Origin: Schoenoplectus triqueter | Taxonomy: Eukaryota > Streptophyta > Magnoliopsida > Poales > Cyperaceae | Reading direction: 5' to 3' | Assembly (NCBI GenBank): GCA_964058805.1 | Contig: CAXKVV010001644.1 | Span: 1 to 28,116 of the forward strand | DNA: 28,116 nucleotides | In this document: positions 12,044 through 20,066 of the stretch, piece by piece | How positions within the stretch are numbered: the stretch's first letter is position 1 | Layout of the letters: each line of letters opens with the position of its first letter | Notes under the pieces: generated by a model | The model's input: the letters and a program-made list of their open reading frames with translations, nothing else | Told to the model about the DNA's origin: nothing | Database searches by the model: none | Translations under genes and position numbers: made by a program

Positions 12044-12125
12044 GGACCCGAGTTTGAAACTCGGGTCCGTGCTTTATTTTTTACGTTTCCAAAAAAAAAC
12101 CGGACTCGAGTTTCAAATTCGGATC
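12044..12125. repeat. Paired subterminal palindromes, right TIR of second MULE
   Basis: GGACCCGAGTTT/AAACTCGGGTCC with a single central G (12044-12068), and GGACTCGAGTTT/AAATTCGGATC (12102-12125). They mirror the pair in the left TIR. Confidence 0.7.
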
Positions 12126-12217
12126 TGACTATAAATACAAAACTGAGGAGAGAGATGATCAATTTGCTATATTTATTTATTTCATTTACTAAAATAAAAA
12201 AAAATCTGCGGATCTGA

Positions 12218-12730
12218 TGATTTTCATGCTTTGATGCTTTTCCATGTTGTGGATTATAGCAGCATTGATTCTGATTTAGTAATTATTTTTGGCTCTAGTT
12301 GTCCATCAGGTTCCCGGATTTTTACATCGGAACTTGCACTACTGTGGAGAAAAAACTTTTATGTGAGAAAAAGGTCGGGGATGCCTTTTTTTTTCCAGAA
12401 TTTTTTTAGCAACGAAAATAATTATAAAAATAGTACCTTCCTTGGCAATGTTGCTCAACATATATGCTTGTTTAATAAAATGACCACAAGCAAACTTGTG
12501 TAAGACTTCTAATCAATTAAATGAATGCACAATAATTATTCAAACTATAAGTAAATAAAAATATTTTGGTTTCTGTCAATACCAGAAATAGATGCAAAAA
12601 CGTTTTTCAAATGGTTTACAACTATTTAGTAATTGAAAAATAGTAATTAGTTTAATCACCCGTATCATTTCATAAGAACAAGGTCAGGTTTTCAAAAAGT
12701 TAAGGGATCAAATTATGCATATAACATATA
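12218..12730. other. Short interval without a recognisable gene
   Basis: The ORF at 12231-12503 gives no domain that I recognise, and several homopolymer runs suggest decayed repeat DNA. Confidence 0.4.
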
Positions 12731-12776
12731 GAGTGAGGATCCATTGACAATGGGTTATTTCGACAACCTTGACAAA
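12731..12776. mobile_element. Orphan terminal repeat of the Mutator MITE family
   Basis: GAGTGAGGATCCATTGACAA at 12731-12750 and the following TGGGTTATTTCGACAACCTTGACAAA match the left end of the MITE at 2870 (one mismatch in the first 20 bases). I found no partner end nearby. It is either truncated or the outer end of a larger element that includes the adjacent tandem repeat. Confidence 0.7.
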
Positions 12777-13710
12777 GAACCCCTCAAATAACAAGTTTAA
12801 ATGCAGTTTTTAATATATCCGAATTAAGTTTTGTGTAAAATTAGTATTGTAGAATGTTCATATCGCGGTGTTATTTGAAAAATATTGTAACGGACAATAT
12901 TATGAGTATCTATATGAATTTGCAGAAATTCATTTGTAGTTATGAGGAAATAAATTATGAAAAACTAAAACAACTATTTAAAACAGAACATCTTAATGCA
13001 TCTTTGTTAAGTTTTGTTCAAAATTAGTGCCGCAAAATTTTTATATTGATGTTTTAATTGAAAAATCTTACAATAAACATAATTATGAGTATTTACTTTT
13101 ATTGGTACGAATTTATTTGTATTTATGAGGCTGAATATGAAGAAACACTCAAACAACTAGTTTGAAATGCAGTTTTTAATGCATCTCAATTATGTTTTGT
13201 GCAAAATTAGTGTCATAAAATAATCATATTGTTGTCTTCATTGTAAAATCTTATAGTAGATATAAGCAGGTGTATTTATATGAATTTGCAAGAATTCATG
13301 TGTAGTTATGAGGTCAAAATTGTTAAAAACTCAAACACCTTGTTTGAACTGATGTTTTTAATGCATCCGAATTAAGGTTTATGAAAATTAGTGTTGTATA
13401 GGGTTCATATCGAATTGTTAATTATACAATCTCACAAAAGATATAATTAGAAGTATTTATATCAATTCACACAAATTTATGTGCATATAAAGCCTAAAAC
13501 GATGAAAAACTCAAACAACTAGTTTAACAGCAGTTGTTAATACATCCCAAATAAGTTTTGAGTAAAATTAGTACCGTAGAATATTCATATCGCAGTATTT
13601 ATTGAGAAATACTGTAATAGATATAATTAGGAGTATTTATATGAATTTGGACGAATTCAAGTGTTATTACGAGGCAAACAATGATGAAAAACTCAAATGA
13701 CTTGTATAAA
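12777..13710. repeat. Tandem repeat, about 181-bp unit, about five diverged copies
   Basis: The block CTCAAACAACTAGTTTAAAT or a variant, followed by GCAG and TTTTTAATGCATCC, recurs at about 12781, 12966, 13146, 13328 and 13508, and in part at 13690. Steps are about 181-185 bases. Each unit continues with AAGTTTTGTGCAAAATTAGT, TTCATAT and ATGAATTTGCAAGAATTCAT-like words. That last word is itself a hairpin (ATGAATT/AATTCAT), perfect in unit 3 and altered in others. Unit length is satellite-like but copy number is small. The array stops abruptly at the left edge of the large inverted repeat. Confidence 0.85.
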
Positions 13711-13875
13711 TGTTTACCCTTGAAAAATTTCAAGGATGAATAGATGAATAAATGAAATAAATTGATGATAAATCATAAGAAAGGGGGAGAAGAAAGAGAG
13801 CAGTGGAAAGGTGGCCCACTGATCAGGAAAGGTCGCTGCATAACCCCGGAACAAATCCATTAGTCCCACAATGGA

Positions 13876-13982
13876 ATGCTGAGCGCAAAGTGAAGAGTAT
13901 AAATACCCCGCTATTCTCTATCCACTCAGCATGTGTGACACCCAAGAAGATCGAGGGAGAGAGGAGACCTCTTGGGTGTCAC
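13876..13982 (+). other. Structured unit 1: TATAAATACCCC loop plus 13-bp hairpin
   Basis: Nested stems: ATGCTGAG (13876-13883) pairs with CTCAGCAT (13925-13932), and inside it AGAG (13894-13897) pairs with CTCT (13916-13919) around TATAAATACCCC (13898-13909). Next, GTGACACCCAAGA (13935-13947) pairs perfectly with TCTTGGGTGTCAC (13970-13982) over a purine-rich loop (GAGGGAGAGAGG). The same hairpin is kept in the right arm (about 24937-24984). TATAAATA could also be a promoter element. Confidence 0.7.
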
Positions 13983-14086
13983 CATGTGATTTTATCTTTT
14001 CTGACAAGTGGGACCCACACGGCAGTCCCTTATGAGCAGCTCCAATGACATGGACCTAGCCTATTTTGTTAAGAAAGCTAACCAAC

Positions 14087-14230
14087 CCGGAACAGAGGTT
14101 AAGCATTAATCCCACAATGAAATAATATGGTGAAAGACGAGGATATAAATACCCCACCACCTCCTACTCATTCGAGGTGGCTGACCCTCGGGAGATTTAG
14201 GAGAGAGAAAATCTCTTGATGGGTCAGCCA
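14087..14230 (+). other. Structured unit 2: same conserved loops, different stems
   Basis: A diverged tandem copy of unit 1. TATAAATACCCC returns at 14144-14155, now flanked by GAGG (14139-14142) and CCTC (14160-14163). The downstream hairpin is now TGGCTGACCC (14178-14187) with GGGTCAGCCA (14221-14230), plus inner GAGATTT/AAATCTC (14192-14198/14209-14215) around AGGAGAGAGA. Upstream, TAACC/GGTTA flanks CCCGGAACA, a word shared with unit 1. Stem bases differ from unit 1 but remain complementary. Confidence 0.65.
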
Positions 14231-14520
14231 TTTGATTATGTTTTCTCTGACAAGTGGGACCCACCTGGTAGCCCCTTGTAGATGAACCTAATAGCATAGC
14301 CTATCTGATGAGTCATCCATATGGCCATTTTCACTGACAGGTGGACCCCACACCTCAGTGACCTATTGAAGAATTGAACCCTAGAAATCTGCCTTTGAAG
14401 CTAACCCTAGAAAGGAGCTGAAGCAGTATGATCCCTATGCTACATGAAATGATGTCAATGCCAAGCTAGCATTTTGATGCAACTAATCATGAGAAATTCC
14501 AAATGTGATTTTGCTTTCGA

Positions 14521-14755
14521 GGCTGACCTGGTGCCAAAGCTGCGAGCAACCACCTAACCATGCTTTGATTTGTGTCAATTACTGATAAGTAGTCAGTTAT
14601 TTGACCAAGTCACCCTCATGTTAAGGGATTGAAAGTCAATTTCACAAGACTGATCAGGTGCCAAAGCTGGGAGCAACCACCTGATCAAGTCTAGATTTGT
14701 ATTAATTGCTGATAAGTAGTCAGCATTTGATCAAATCAAGCCCTAATGAATATCA
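14521..14755 (+). repeat. Tandem pair of ~120-bp units with small hairpins
   Basis: GTGCCAAAGCTG-GAGCAACCACCT (first half and second half both conserved) followed by ATTTGT, then CTGATAAGTAGTCAG, occurs twice. In unit B, TGATCAGGTG (14651-14660) pairs with CACCTGATCA (14678-14687). The small hairpin is ACTGA/TCAGT in A (14581-14597) and TGCTGA/TCAGCA in B (14707-14725), over an identical loop TAAGTAG. Both units are present in the right arm (24430-24630). Confidence 0.7.
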
Positions 14756-15157
14756 ATATAAGTCTAATTGGTATTTAGTTAGGGTGGTTTCTGCAAGAGA
14801 GAGATAATTGACAGAGACACAGAGCTACAATTGAGATCAGGGATTAATTCATAAGGAATAATAGGGTTTTATGAATAAAAGAATTTTTAATCCAGAGAAG
14901 GAAGGGTAAAAATGGAATTAAAAATTACAGGGATGATCATCATGAATTTAGGGATTTTTGGTGAAATTTTCATGATTTTTGGATAAGTGGAGCTATCAGA
15001 ATAAATTCAGGGAAGATAAAGGCAGAATAAATGGATTGATCAAAGGCTGAGATTCAATCAAGGGTTCATCTGGGTGCAATCTGGGGACAGAGACACATCT
15101 GGGTACAAACTGGGGATCCTAAGCACACCTACACCGAATCAGAGAAGAGAGAGGGTG

Positions 15158-15590
15158 TGACACGTGTCAGCATCTCATTGGGGCCACCTCATGCCACGTG
15201 TCAGCACCCCATTGGTCCACTTCAGCCATGTGGGCCCCACACCCCTGCAGACCTGACAAGTGGGCCCCACCTATGCCACATGGCAGTCAGCCATTGGTCC
15301 ACATCAGCAGCCATCTCATTCAACAGCTGGACAAATGGCAGCATGCTATAAGGCCACCTCAACAGCCCATTGCCATGTGGCCTTCCCTTATTGGTCCACC
15401 TCACCACTGTGAATCTCACTATGCTATAAGGCGACTGACAAGTGGGCCCCACTGGATGCCACATGGCATGCACTCACTGGTGCCATGTCATCATACAGTG
15501 TGTACAAGGAGGGACACATGGCTCCTTATAATTGGTACAGAGCAACACAAGGTGCCACATGGCACTATCTTACAGGGCCACATCATACAC
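15158..15590. repeat. Array of G-box palindromes and GTGGGCCCCAC words
   Basis: Repeated phrases: TGCCACATGGCA, TGACACGTGTCA, GCCACGTGTCAGC, CATTGGTCCAC, GGCCACCTCA and TGACAAGTGGGCCCCAC, spaced about 50-70 bases. The right arm has the counterparts at 23800-24000 (GCCACGTGGCA, GTGGGGCCCAC). CACGTG is the G-box, ATTGG is a CCAAT box, and GGCCCA resembles TCP site II. The long frames across this stretch (for example 15198-15689) are by-products of the repeat. Confidence 0.65.
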
Positions 15591-15838
15591 AGGTTATTAA
15601 CACTAAGGGTTTGTTTAATAAGCAGCCAACCAATCAGGCAGAGCCACCTCAGCCTATTAACCGTAATCATTATACTAATCAACTGCTAATTAGATCTGTA
15701 GGCGTATACTCACATAACCTTACAGGTGGGACCCTATTGTCAGGTTTATGAATCAGAGGCGCATAAGCCACTATGTGAACCAAACTCATTCAAATACAAC
15801 TGGAATTTAAATAAAGGATAAAGAAAGGAAAGGTGTAC

Positions 15839-15983
15839 CTGGCTCATGCGCATTATCCCCCTGGCTGTGGACCCCACTCCGTTGCGGTTCACGTGCGCCA
15901 AGGCCAACCCCTCCAGAGGCGCCTCCTTCTTCTCTTCTTCCTCTGCGTCTCTTTCTTCCGCGCGATTGATCGAAAGGCGCCAT
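15839..15983 (-). pseudogene. Orphan first exon, left-arm copy of the PMD gene 5' end
   Basis: Minus strand ATG at 15983-15981, then MAPFDQSRGRKRRRGRREEG, a basic nuclear-localisation-like stretch, ending NAHEPG at donor CCA G|GTACACC (phase 1). The mirrored exon in the right arm ends RAHAPG at CCA G|GTTTATC, also phase 1. Downstream of this copy (toward 13711) lies only intron-like arm sequence and then the ~181-bp tandem repeat; no PMD exon is present. Best read as the truncated head of a duplicated gene. Confidence 0.55.
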
Positions 15984-16463
15984 GGATGAATAAGCTAGAG
16001 ATGGCGTAATAATTCAAATTCCTTCAATATAAAGATGCAGAACATTGATTAAAGCATGGAAAAGCTATGAATTTTGGAGATTACGAAAAGAACAAGGAAA
16101 ATTAGTCTAAAACAGTTAGTAAGGTTGAAAATGGGATTGACCTTTGCAAGTTCACAAATGTGAAATTGATTATGCAAGTAGCCTCCTTTCACTAAGACGA
16201 CACTCTCCAGATGCAAAGATAACACCTTGTGAAGCTTTACAACAGTATTCCACCAAGTCAATAACCGGAGGAAGAACAGTGAGCTCAAACTTGACAATGG
16301 AGTACACCAGTAGTGCAAGAGACAGACCAGATCAATTACTGGAGCTAAGAGGAAGCTGAAAAAGCTTGCAATTGAATGAATTGGTGAAAGAGTGATAGCA
16401 ATGGTGATTGAGTGGAAAATCGGGCTTAAATGGAGAAATAAGAAATTTAAACTGTGTAAAGGC

Positions 16464-16772
16464 TTTTATAGTATCCAGAGGGACCTTCTGGTGATTGCCA
16501 AGTATAGAGAAAGTTCTAGAATGATCTAGAAATGAGTGAAGGCCGGTTAAGTCAAGAGAGTGGCAAGAGGGTAAATATGAAAATGTGTATAACTAACTCA
16601 AACGGCCTAGCTGCCAAAGGCCAACTCAATTGAGTGATTAGAAAGCACAGTAGCATCCCAACCATTGATCTAAGCCGAACCAAGGGTGAAGATTGAATTT
16701 AAACCGTGATCCAAGTGCTAATCCTCTAACCAATCACCATTTAGCAAATTTCATATCTCAGCCTATATAAAC
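16464..16772. promoter_or_regulatory. Putative divergent promoter, left arm
   Basis: Minus-strand TATAAAA (16470-16464) faces the arginine-rich exon, and plus-strand TATATAAAC (16764-16772) faces the centre. Read toward the centre, the latter box and its context (CTATATAAACTGAA) match the right arm (TTATATAAACCGAA). Confidence 0.45.
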
Positions 16773-17033
16773 TGAATTGGAAAACACAGAAAGGGTAGAG
16801 GGCAGAAGCTAGAAGATCTTAATAGTTGAAAGAGAGAGTCAATTGATAACCAGCAAAGAAGAAGCAAGAAAAAGCAAGGAAAAACAATTGGATTAATTGA
16901 TAGTAGACTTAGTCTCTCAATTCAATTCACTTTGCAGCTTCTAGGAGATCCAATCATCATTTGCAAGCTTGATTAGGTACTGCTATCGAGTTTATAGTGT
17001 AATTGAGAATGATTTTTGTGAATTGTGCAATAA

Positions 17034-17420
17034 GCTTAATTCTTGCATTAAGCAATCAATGGATTTGTGATTTTTCATTCAATTTCATTTCTTTATATTT
17101 GATTCCTGTCTCTTTTCACATTTGTTGCTTTTAAAACTCAGTTTTTAGATCAATTTCAAGAATTGCCAGAATGGCATATGAAATTAGTTATGAAACTTGA
17201 ATAATTAAAGACTTAAGCTTCTAGTTTGAGTTTCATGTCACTGTTATATCTCATTTCTATTGTCTGGTCACACAATTGAGATTGGTAGTAGAGTTAAGCA
17301 ACTCTCCCATTCATCGCTGGAAATCCGATCCTATGTCACAGTGAATCAATAGCAGGATTCGTGTTATCCTCTTGATTCCATTGCTTGAGTGATTGATGAA
17401 GCACTTACAAGTAACTCAAG
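17034..17420 (+). other. Cluster of stem-loops downstream of the left inward TATA box
   Basis: GCTTAAT/ATTAAGC with loop TCTTGC (17034-17053); ATGAAACT/AGTTTCAT (17190-17197/17229-17236); GAATCAA-AGGAT / ATCCT-TTGATTC (17343-17378); and CTTGAGT/ACTCAAG (17384-17420). All lie on the strand that would be transcribed toward the centre from TATATAAAC at 16764. Confidence 0.5.
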
Positions 17421-17745
17421 ATGCAAGAAAAGCAACTCAACTGCAGGTAACTCGGTGTATATCTTTTGAACGAACACGGCCGGTACCGCACCAAGTAACA
17501 CTGAGATGGATAGGGCTATACACAACGAATTCAGAAAAAATCAAACTTGCAAACATGATCAGGAAGCATAGACGATCAACAACAGGAAGTTAATTGCAAG
17601 AATTATTGACTAATTGAGTTGAATTTGCGATTAGAAACTCAATCGGTACCAAACTGAGACTGTACCGGAAAATGGTACCTCTATACACGATGAATCACCG
17701 TATCGATCTTCAATCAGATGTGACAGAAAGATTCTTGAGAGTAAG

Positions 17746-17846
17746 GCGATGCTGCTAGGTTCATCTGATCGAAAAGGCGGAGCTCCGGTCGCCGGGAGTG
17801 GCGTTCAGCGCGAATCTCGGCACAACAGTCAACGGGACAGTTAGAA
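17746..17846 (+). other. Block conserved between arms, possible small ORF (left copy)
   Basis: Frame reading SSDRKGGAPVAGSGVQRESR and ending in TAG at about 17843. The right arm counterpart (minus, 21568-21750) reads RSDRRRRAPVVGNAITRESQ. Conservation around GGAGCTCCGGTCG is higher than in flanking DNA. No family is recognised. It may be an exon of an inward transcript or a conserved regulatory block. Confidence 0.3.
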
Positions 17847-18500
17847 AACGAAGGCGCACGATTTTCAGCGCATGAACACGAGATTTGATGCGCGAAAACA
17901 CATCTTAAAGGTATCCAACGTCAGTTATAAACCGCGGCTTAAGGGAAAAGGAAGGAGTTGATCTAAACCCTTCATCTCAGATGAGTGAATCTCAAAGTAT
18001 ATCTAATGGCCCAAGTGATTCATAGTCAAATAAGCCTGATCTGGGCCCTTCATCTAATGTGCACCAATCTCAGGAATAGATCCAGCGGCCCAAATAAGTT
18101 TATAATGAAATAAAGGTATATGATAATCTGGATGTAAATCTGACGGCCCAGATTAGGCCCAATAATTAAATAATAACAGAATAGTAATAATATAGAATAA
18201 ATGAATGATTTGAAAATGTTATTGAACTCCAAATTGACTCAAATTTGTTTCTAAAATTTTCTTATTTTTCATACTATTTTTCTATACAATAATATTCCAG
18301 TTTTAGAAATATAATCATGATAAAACAATTTAAAAGCAAAATACATTACATATATTGATAAAGTTGACCTAGCTTTGACTTGTCATTTTAAATACTATAA
18401 AAATTCCAAAAATACAAATAAAAATCACAAATAATAATTAGATATATTTTACTGATTTTCAAGTGATTTTCCATGAAATAATAATGGTGATAATAATATA

Positions 18501-18680
18501 CCTGTGCGACCCTTTCTCGCGCGCCGCCGCACCGCCGCCGGGCGATGGGTTCTGCGGAAGAAGGACACGGAGATCCCTCCCGAGCGTGCATCTGCATGGG
18601 TGTCGGCTGATTCTGCCGATTAGAGATGTTTGGATGCACATTCAGGGGGTTTTTTAGTGATTGTGAGTTCTTGTAGATTC
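18501..18680. other. GC-rich leader of the central region
   Basis: An abrupt change at 18501 from AT-rich arm to GC-rich sequence (CGCGCGCCGCCGCACCGCCGCC). On the minus strand it is open in two frames and ends with ...CGCACAG|GTATAT, a donor-like site right at the arm boundary. It may be a former exon joined to arm sequence. The product is unknown. Confidence 0.35.
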
Positions 18681-18702
18681 CGGTGGGCGCAAGCCCCCAC
18701 CG
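18681..18702 (+). other. GC-rich stem-loop with GCAA loop
   Basis: CGGTGGG (18681-18687) pairs with CCCACCG (18696-18702), with an inner C-G pair closing a GCAA tetraloop of the GNRA class. It stands at the head of the hairpin array. A TATAAAA word at 18801-18807 separates it from the array proper. Confidence 0.55.
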
Positions 18703-18819
18703 TTAATTACCCTGGGCTACGAACCTCGAGGCACCTCTGGATCTTTGAAAGAGAGAAGCAAATAGTATAGTTAAGAGATGGGCAAGTGGTCGTCTAAGTT
18801 TATAAAATGGATCTACGGA

Positions 18820-19410
18820 AGATGAACCTACCAACAGACCGGTTCAATCTAGGGAAGACAAAACCTACAAACAGATCGGTTTTATCCTATGGGGGACGAA
18901 CCTACAAACAGACCGGTTCAGTCCATGCCTCCTCGAGATGTAACCTTACCAACAGACCAGGTTAATCTCTTCATAGGGGGCTTGAGGTGAGTCTACATAC
19001 AGACCGACTCGACCTCCGTTGATCTAGAAGATAAACCTACAAACAGACCGGTTCAATCTTGACTAGTCAACAACCAATCACACAAAATACAACTCGAAGC
19101 ACTGAGCCGGTTGATCTTGAGGTTGGTGAATCAGAAGAAGGGTGGATATGGCCCACGTGTTTCTTCTCACTGATCTTCTAGATCATGAATTCGTAGCACT
19201 AAGCCGATTCATAAACCTAGGAAACACAATTGCACACAATGTCAAACATGAAGCGCTGGGCCAGTTCAACATTGAGGCATGTGTTAGTGAAGGAACCTAC
19301 CTACAGACCGGTTCACATTCACTGTTTTGTGGATGAATCTACCAACAGACCGATTCAATCTCACATTCTCGGGAAATGAGTCGGGAGACAAACTCGTCGA
19401 CGGACGAATT
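18820..19410 (+). repeat. Hairpin family A: conserved TACMAACAGACC loop, covarying stems
   Basis: At least eight copies share a 12-base loop, consensus TAC(A/C)(A/T)ACAGA(C/T)C, with complementary but different stems. Inner stem pairs: GAACC/GGTTC (18824-18845); AAAACC/GGTTTT (18860-18883); GAACC/GGTTC (18898-18919); TAACCT/AGGTTA (18941-18964); GAGTC/GACTC (18989-19010); AAACC/GGTTC (19033-19054, one A-C mismatch); GAACC/GGTTC (19293-19314); GAATC/GATTC (19335-19356). In most copies one unpaired base follows the 3' strand, and a second helix then pairs: GGAC/GTCC, GAGAT/ATCTC, GAGGT/ACCTC, AAGAT/ATCTT, AGTGAA/TTCACT. A ninth, degenerate copy lies at 19386-19416. Confidence 0.85.
19083..19274 (+). 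repeat. Hairpin family B: TCGAAGCACTGAGCCG-type loop
   Basis: Three copies with a 16-base loop and differing stems. CAAC/GTTG encloses TCGAAGCACTGAGCCG (19090-19113). ATGAAT/ATTCAT encloses TCGTAGCACTAAGCCG (19185-19212). AAC/GTT plus outer CAATGT/ACATTG encloses ATGAAGCGCTGGGCCA (19237-19274). They lie in the middle of family A. Confidence 0.7.
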
Positions 19411-19430
19411 CAGTCTTGCCAGCTCAAATG

Positions 19431-19721
19431 GTCATGAATTACTTGTTCATGACACCGAGTCATTAAGATGTCACTTCGCTCGGACATCGTAATGTTCTTC
19501 ATCTTCAAAGTCGACATATCTCTCCATGCTGATGTCGTAGCTTTGGTCAATCTTCAACGAGCGTCAAGATGTTCTTGTCTCGACTAATCTTTCTATGTGT
19601 TGCATTACTTGTGCAAAATTACTATGTAGCCCTACACCCCTTGTGTGAGCGTATTCAATCATGAGTTACTTGCTCATGGCAGCGAGTCATTAAGATGTCA
19701 CCTCTCTAGGACATCGTAATG
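19431..19721 (+). repeat. Hairpin families C and D (two linked copies)
   Basis: Family C: loop TTACTTG in GTCATGAA/TTCATGAC (19431-19453) and in CATGAG/CTCATG (19660-19678); the closing pair changes from A-T to G-C. Family D follows each C: CATTA-a-GATGTC / GACATC-g-TAATG (19461-19494 and 19688-19721), an 11-bp helix with one internal mismatch and variable loop. C and D therefore form a composite unit repeated about 227 bases apart. Confidence 0.7.
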
Positions 19722-20012
19722 TTCTTCTTCTTCAGAGTCACAACTCTAATTATCCTTCATCAAATGTCAAGATGTTCCTGTCTCGACATATTTCTTCATG
19801 TCGCTATCGAAGCCTTAATCTTCTCACGTCGAGATGTTCTTGTCTCAACGCATCTTCTTCATATTGCTATTGAAGCCTTAATCGTCCTACGTCAAGATGT
19901 TCTTGTCTCAACGTATTTTATTATTATTCATCAAATGTCAAGATGTTCTTGTCTCGACATATCTTCTCATATTGCTATTAAATCCTACGTCAAGATGTTC
20001 TTGTCTTAACTA
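19561..20012 (+). repeat. Hairpin family E: AAGATGTTCTTGTCTC loop, six copies
   Basis: The loop word recurs at 19566, 19769, 19831 (first base G), 19894, 19940 and 19992, mostly 45-65 bases apart. Stems alternate between ATGTC/GACAT (19764-19789, 19935-19960) and TACGT/ACGTA (19888-19892/19911-19915). There are weaker CGT/ACG and GTC/GAC versions, and the last copy is degenerate. Between copies a shared spacer CTATTGAAGCCTTAATC appears. The six-frame ORF over this stretch (19719-20009) is low-complexity repeat and not a gene. Confidence 0.75.
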
Positions 20013-20066
20013 ATCGTTCTAAATGTTGTGTGAATATTCTCATGTGACTCTACACTCCTTGTGTGA
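19634..20066 (+). repeat. Hairpin family F: ACAC-(C/T)CCTT-GTGT
   Basis: CTACACCCCTTGTGTGAGC (19632-19650) and CTACACTCCTTGTGTGAGC (20050-20068) each form ACAC/GTGT over a 5-base loop. Both copies are preceded by related words (TATGTAGC / ATGTGACT) and seem to end blocks of the array. Confidence 0.6.

Larger units (their letters stand above)
9792..12217. mobile_element. Second MULE (MAIN-like/PMD cargo) with 9-bp target duplication
   Basis: CGGGTCTGA at 9792-9800 and CGGATCTGA at 12209-12217 (8 of 9 identical) flank an element of 2408 bp (9801-12208). TIRs of about 190 bases match with few differences: CAGATTTTTTTAATTTAGTA on the left against CAGATTTTTTTTTATTTTAG in reverse from the right, then AAATAAATAAATATAG, CTCCTCAGTTTTG/TTCTCAGTTTTG and TTTATAGTCAGATCCGA. 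Each TIR carries two strong palindromes. No transposase is present. The only gene is a minus-strand PMD pseudogene, so this is a non-autonomous, cargo-carrying MULE. Confidence 0.9.
13711..18500. repeat. Left arm of giant inverted repeat
   Basis: Starts TGTTTACCCTTGAAAAATTT and is homologous, in inverted order, to 20981-25208. Near-identical blocks include 13711-14050 against 24900-25208, 14330-15120 against 24040-24850, and 18290-18500 against 20981-21190. Middle parts (15160-18000) are diverged but keep order: CACGTG/GTGGGCCCCAC repeats, an arginine-rich exon, two TATA boxes, then a block around GGAGCTCCGGTCG. The arm has an extra ~250-bp unit (14050-14290) that the right arm lacks. No target duplication is visible at the outer ends. 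Confidence 0.9.

Noticed and set aside
12231..12503. 90-codon plus ORF after the second MULE
   Set aside because: No family resemblance; it runs through poly-T stretches.
13803..14048. 81-codon ORF, repeated as 24880-25116 minus
   Set aside because: It occurs twice only because the arms are near-identical there, and it runs through the hairpin and TATA words. I see no sign of coding selection.
14305..14325. CTGATGAG suggesting a hammerhead ribozyme (retrozyme)
   Set aside because: No CGAAA partner or suitable stem II/III arrangement follows.
15198..15689. 163-codon plus-strand ORF
   Set aside because: It spans the G-box/GTGGGCCCCAC repeat array, is rich in H, P, W and T from the repeat words, and has no recognisable domain.
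19719..20009. 96-codon ORF in the central region
   Set aside because: It is a translation of hairpin family E repeats, with periodic peptide words and no domain.
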